From JANRLJ01 sp034437895 (GTDB lineage Bacteria; Chloroflexota; Anaerolineae; Aggregatilineales; Phototrophicaceae), in the NCBI GenBank assembly GCA_034437895.1, contig DAOTTO010000243.1, forward strand, positions 1 to 6,475: 6,475 nucleotides of DNA, given 5' to 3'. The stretch's first letter is position 1. Each line of letters starts with the position of its first letter. Positions 5,203 through 6,475 of this stretch are shown here, piece after piece. Both the position numbers and the translations under genes were made by a program. Under the pieces are notes generated by a model. The model was not told where the DNA came from. It ran no database searches and saw only the letters and a list, made by a program, of their open reading frames with translations.

Positions 5203-6475
5203 ACTCAAGCAAAACGCCTTATCTATTCCGGGACCGGATACGATCAGCAAGACGGTTTTAGATAACGGCATTACGGTGTTGGTTTACGAAAATTTCAACG
5301 CGCAGTCGGTGGTCATCAATGGCTCACTGAATGCAGGCGGCCTATTTGAAGACCACAGCCGAAACGGTCTGGCTTCGATGACGGCGGGTGCATTGATGCT
5401 CGGTACGCAGGGGCGCGATTTCGATACGATCAACAGCAGCCTAGAAGATATTGGCGCTGATCTCGATATTAGCGCGGGAACGCATAAAGTCGGTTTTGGC
5501 GGCAAGGCGCTGGCGGAAGATTTATCTGTTTTGGTCGATTTATTAGGCGATGCCTTGCGCCGTCCGATATTCCCGCAGGGGCAGATTGATCGGGTGCGCG
5601 GCGAAGCACTGACGTGGCTGCAATATCGCCAGCAGGATACGCGCTGGCAAGCTGGGCGCATCTTCCGCGAAAATCTTTATCCCGAATATCATCCTTATCA
5701 TTACAGTACACGCGGCACTTTAGAAACTCTGCCTACCCTCACGGTGGACGAACTGCGCGGCTTTTATGAAACGCATTATGGCCCGCGTGGGATGGTGGTT
5801 GTGATTGTCGGCGCGGTCAAGGCGCAGGATGCAGTTGAAATCGTCAATCAACATTTGGGCGATTGGCAGAACAACGATCAGCCTCTTCCGCCGGAACTGC
5901 CACAAATCGACTCACCAGCAGAAACGCGCCGCGCTGTCGTCACGCTCCCCGGCAAAACCCAATCCGATATTGTTTTGGGGACGCTGGGGCCGTCGCGTTA
6001 TGCCACTGATTATCAGGCGGCTAATCTTGCCAACAGCATTTTAGGCCAATTCGGGATGATGGGGCGTATTGGGGATGTTGTGCGTGAGCAGGGCGGGATG
6101 GCCTATTATGCCGGAAGTCGTTTGGATGGGGGGTATGGCCCTGGCGCATGGAGCATTTCGGCGGGTGTGAATCCGGCCAATATTGAACGTGCTATCGATC
6201 TTTCGATCAATGAACTGCGCCGTATCATCAGTGAGCCTGTGAGCGAAGAAGATTTAGCCGATAACCTGTCCTACTATACCGGACGGCTGCCGCTTCAGCT
6301 TGAAAGTAATGAAGGGGTCGCCAGCACAGTATTGTCGATGGAAAGTTATGGCTTGGGGCTGGATTATCTGCTTAAGTATCACGATATGATGTACAGTTTG
6401 ACGCGTGATGATTTACTCGCCGCCGCCCAGCGCTACTTGAACCCGGATGCGCTCGTCGTCGCAATTGCTGGGCCA
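5186..6475 (+). CDS. M16B family peptidase-like partner subunit lacking the zinc site (3' end beyond window)
   Basis: The frame is open from 5186 to the right edge, 430 residues; family length suggests that only a few residues are missing. It starts inside the previous gene (17-base overlap, or 20 from the ATG at 5183), a sign of translational coupling. The fold matches its neighbour: VLDNGITVLVYE (24-35) and AGGLFEDHSRNGLASMTAGALMLGT in the N-terminal half. At the position of HxxEH it reads SMTAG (64-68), so both histidines and the glutamate are lost and it cannot bind catalytic zinc in the usual way. In the C-terminal half it keeps the family's R/Y pair region, VREQGGMAYY (299-308), with R300 and Y307 or Y308. 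Known two-gene M16 peptidases such as the Sphingomonas A1 SPH2681/SPH2682 pair divide the zinc site and the R/Y pair in this way, with activity only in the heterodimer. I infer the same here. No signal peptide is seen. Confidence 0.92.
   Translation, partial: MTTTNKLKQNALSIPGPDTISKTVLDNGITVLVYENFNAQSVVINGSLNAGGLFEDHSRNGLASMTAGALMLGTQGRDFDTINSSLEDIGADLDISAGTHKVGFGGKALAEDLSVLVDLLGDALRRPIFPQGQIDRVRGEALTWLQYRQQDTRWQAGRIFRENLYPEYHPYHYSTRGTLETLPTLTVDELRGFYETHYGPRGMVVVIVGAVKAQDAVEIVNQHLGDWQNNDQPLPPELPQIDSPAETRRAVVTLPGKTQSDIVLGTLGPSRYATDYQAANLANSILGQFGMMGRIGDVVREQGGMAYYAGSRLDGGYGPGAWSISAGVNPANIERAIDLSINELRRIISEPVSEEDLADNLSYYTGRLPLQLESNEGVASTVLSMESYGLGLDYLLKYHDMMYSLTRDDLLAAAQRYLNPDALVVAIAGP

Noticed and set aside
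5284..5661. Open frame of 125 codons antisense to the second M16 gene
   Set aside because: Shadow of the sense gene; rich in Ser, Arg, Pro and Cys without conserved patterns.
1..6475. CRISPR arrays, insertion sequences, tRNA genes or a defence or biosynthetic cluster
   Set aside because: I saw no regularly spaced repeats, transposase motifs, tRNA-like cloverleaf sequences or system-specific genes; the genes are housekeeping or single unknowns.

Overview
The window reads as ordinary bacterial chromosome with densely packed genes, moderate GC and no mobile elements, tRNAs, rRNAs or CRISPR repeats that I can see. The protein styles suggest Chloroflexota (Anaerolineae-like): a cysteine-free secreted protein ending its signal peptide in ALA-QDD, a DNA polymerase III delta' subunit that keeps the zinc module, and a two-gene M16B peptidase unit. 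This placement is inference from protein style, not from a marker gene.

Layout. (1) Bases 1-1061, minus strand: 5' part of a sulfur-metabolism gene, a metallo-beta-lactamase-fold persulfide dioxygenase fused to a rhodanese-like domain; it runs off the left edge. (2) Bases 1062-1236: divergent promoter region with a good minus-strand promoter, a tandem 9-bp repeat that forms a mini-ORF, and an extended -10 box facing right. (3) Bases 1237-2814, plus strand: a small multi-pass membrane protein of unknown function, then holB. A second extended -10 box lies just before holB, placed so that the transcript would begin at the ATG. (4) Bases 2817-2850: a strong hairpin with T-tracts on both sides, serving as a shared terminator for holB and the convergent gene. 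(5) Bases 2871-3662, minus strand: a secreted protein of unknown family, whose Shine-Dalgarno sequence can pair perfectly with an upstream stretch of its own leader. (6) Bases 3663-3900: a second divergent intergenic region with an 11-bp-phased direct repeat and a third extended -10 box. (7) Bases 3901-6475, plus strand: two overlapping genes for an M16B peptidase pair. The first carries the HxxEH zinc site, the second has lost it but carries the Arg/Tyr pair, so each seems to need the other; the second is cut by the right edge, probably only a few residues short.

The genes form four independent transcription units rather than one pathway. No clearly new defence or biosynthetic system is present. 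The observations most worth following are the complementary division of active-site residues between the two peptidase subunits, the possible self-occluding leader of the secreted gene, and the apparently leaderless holB.
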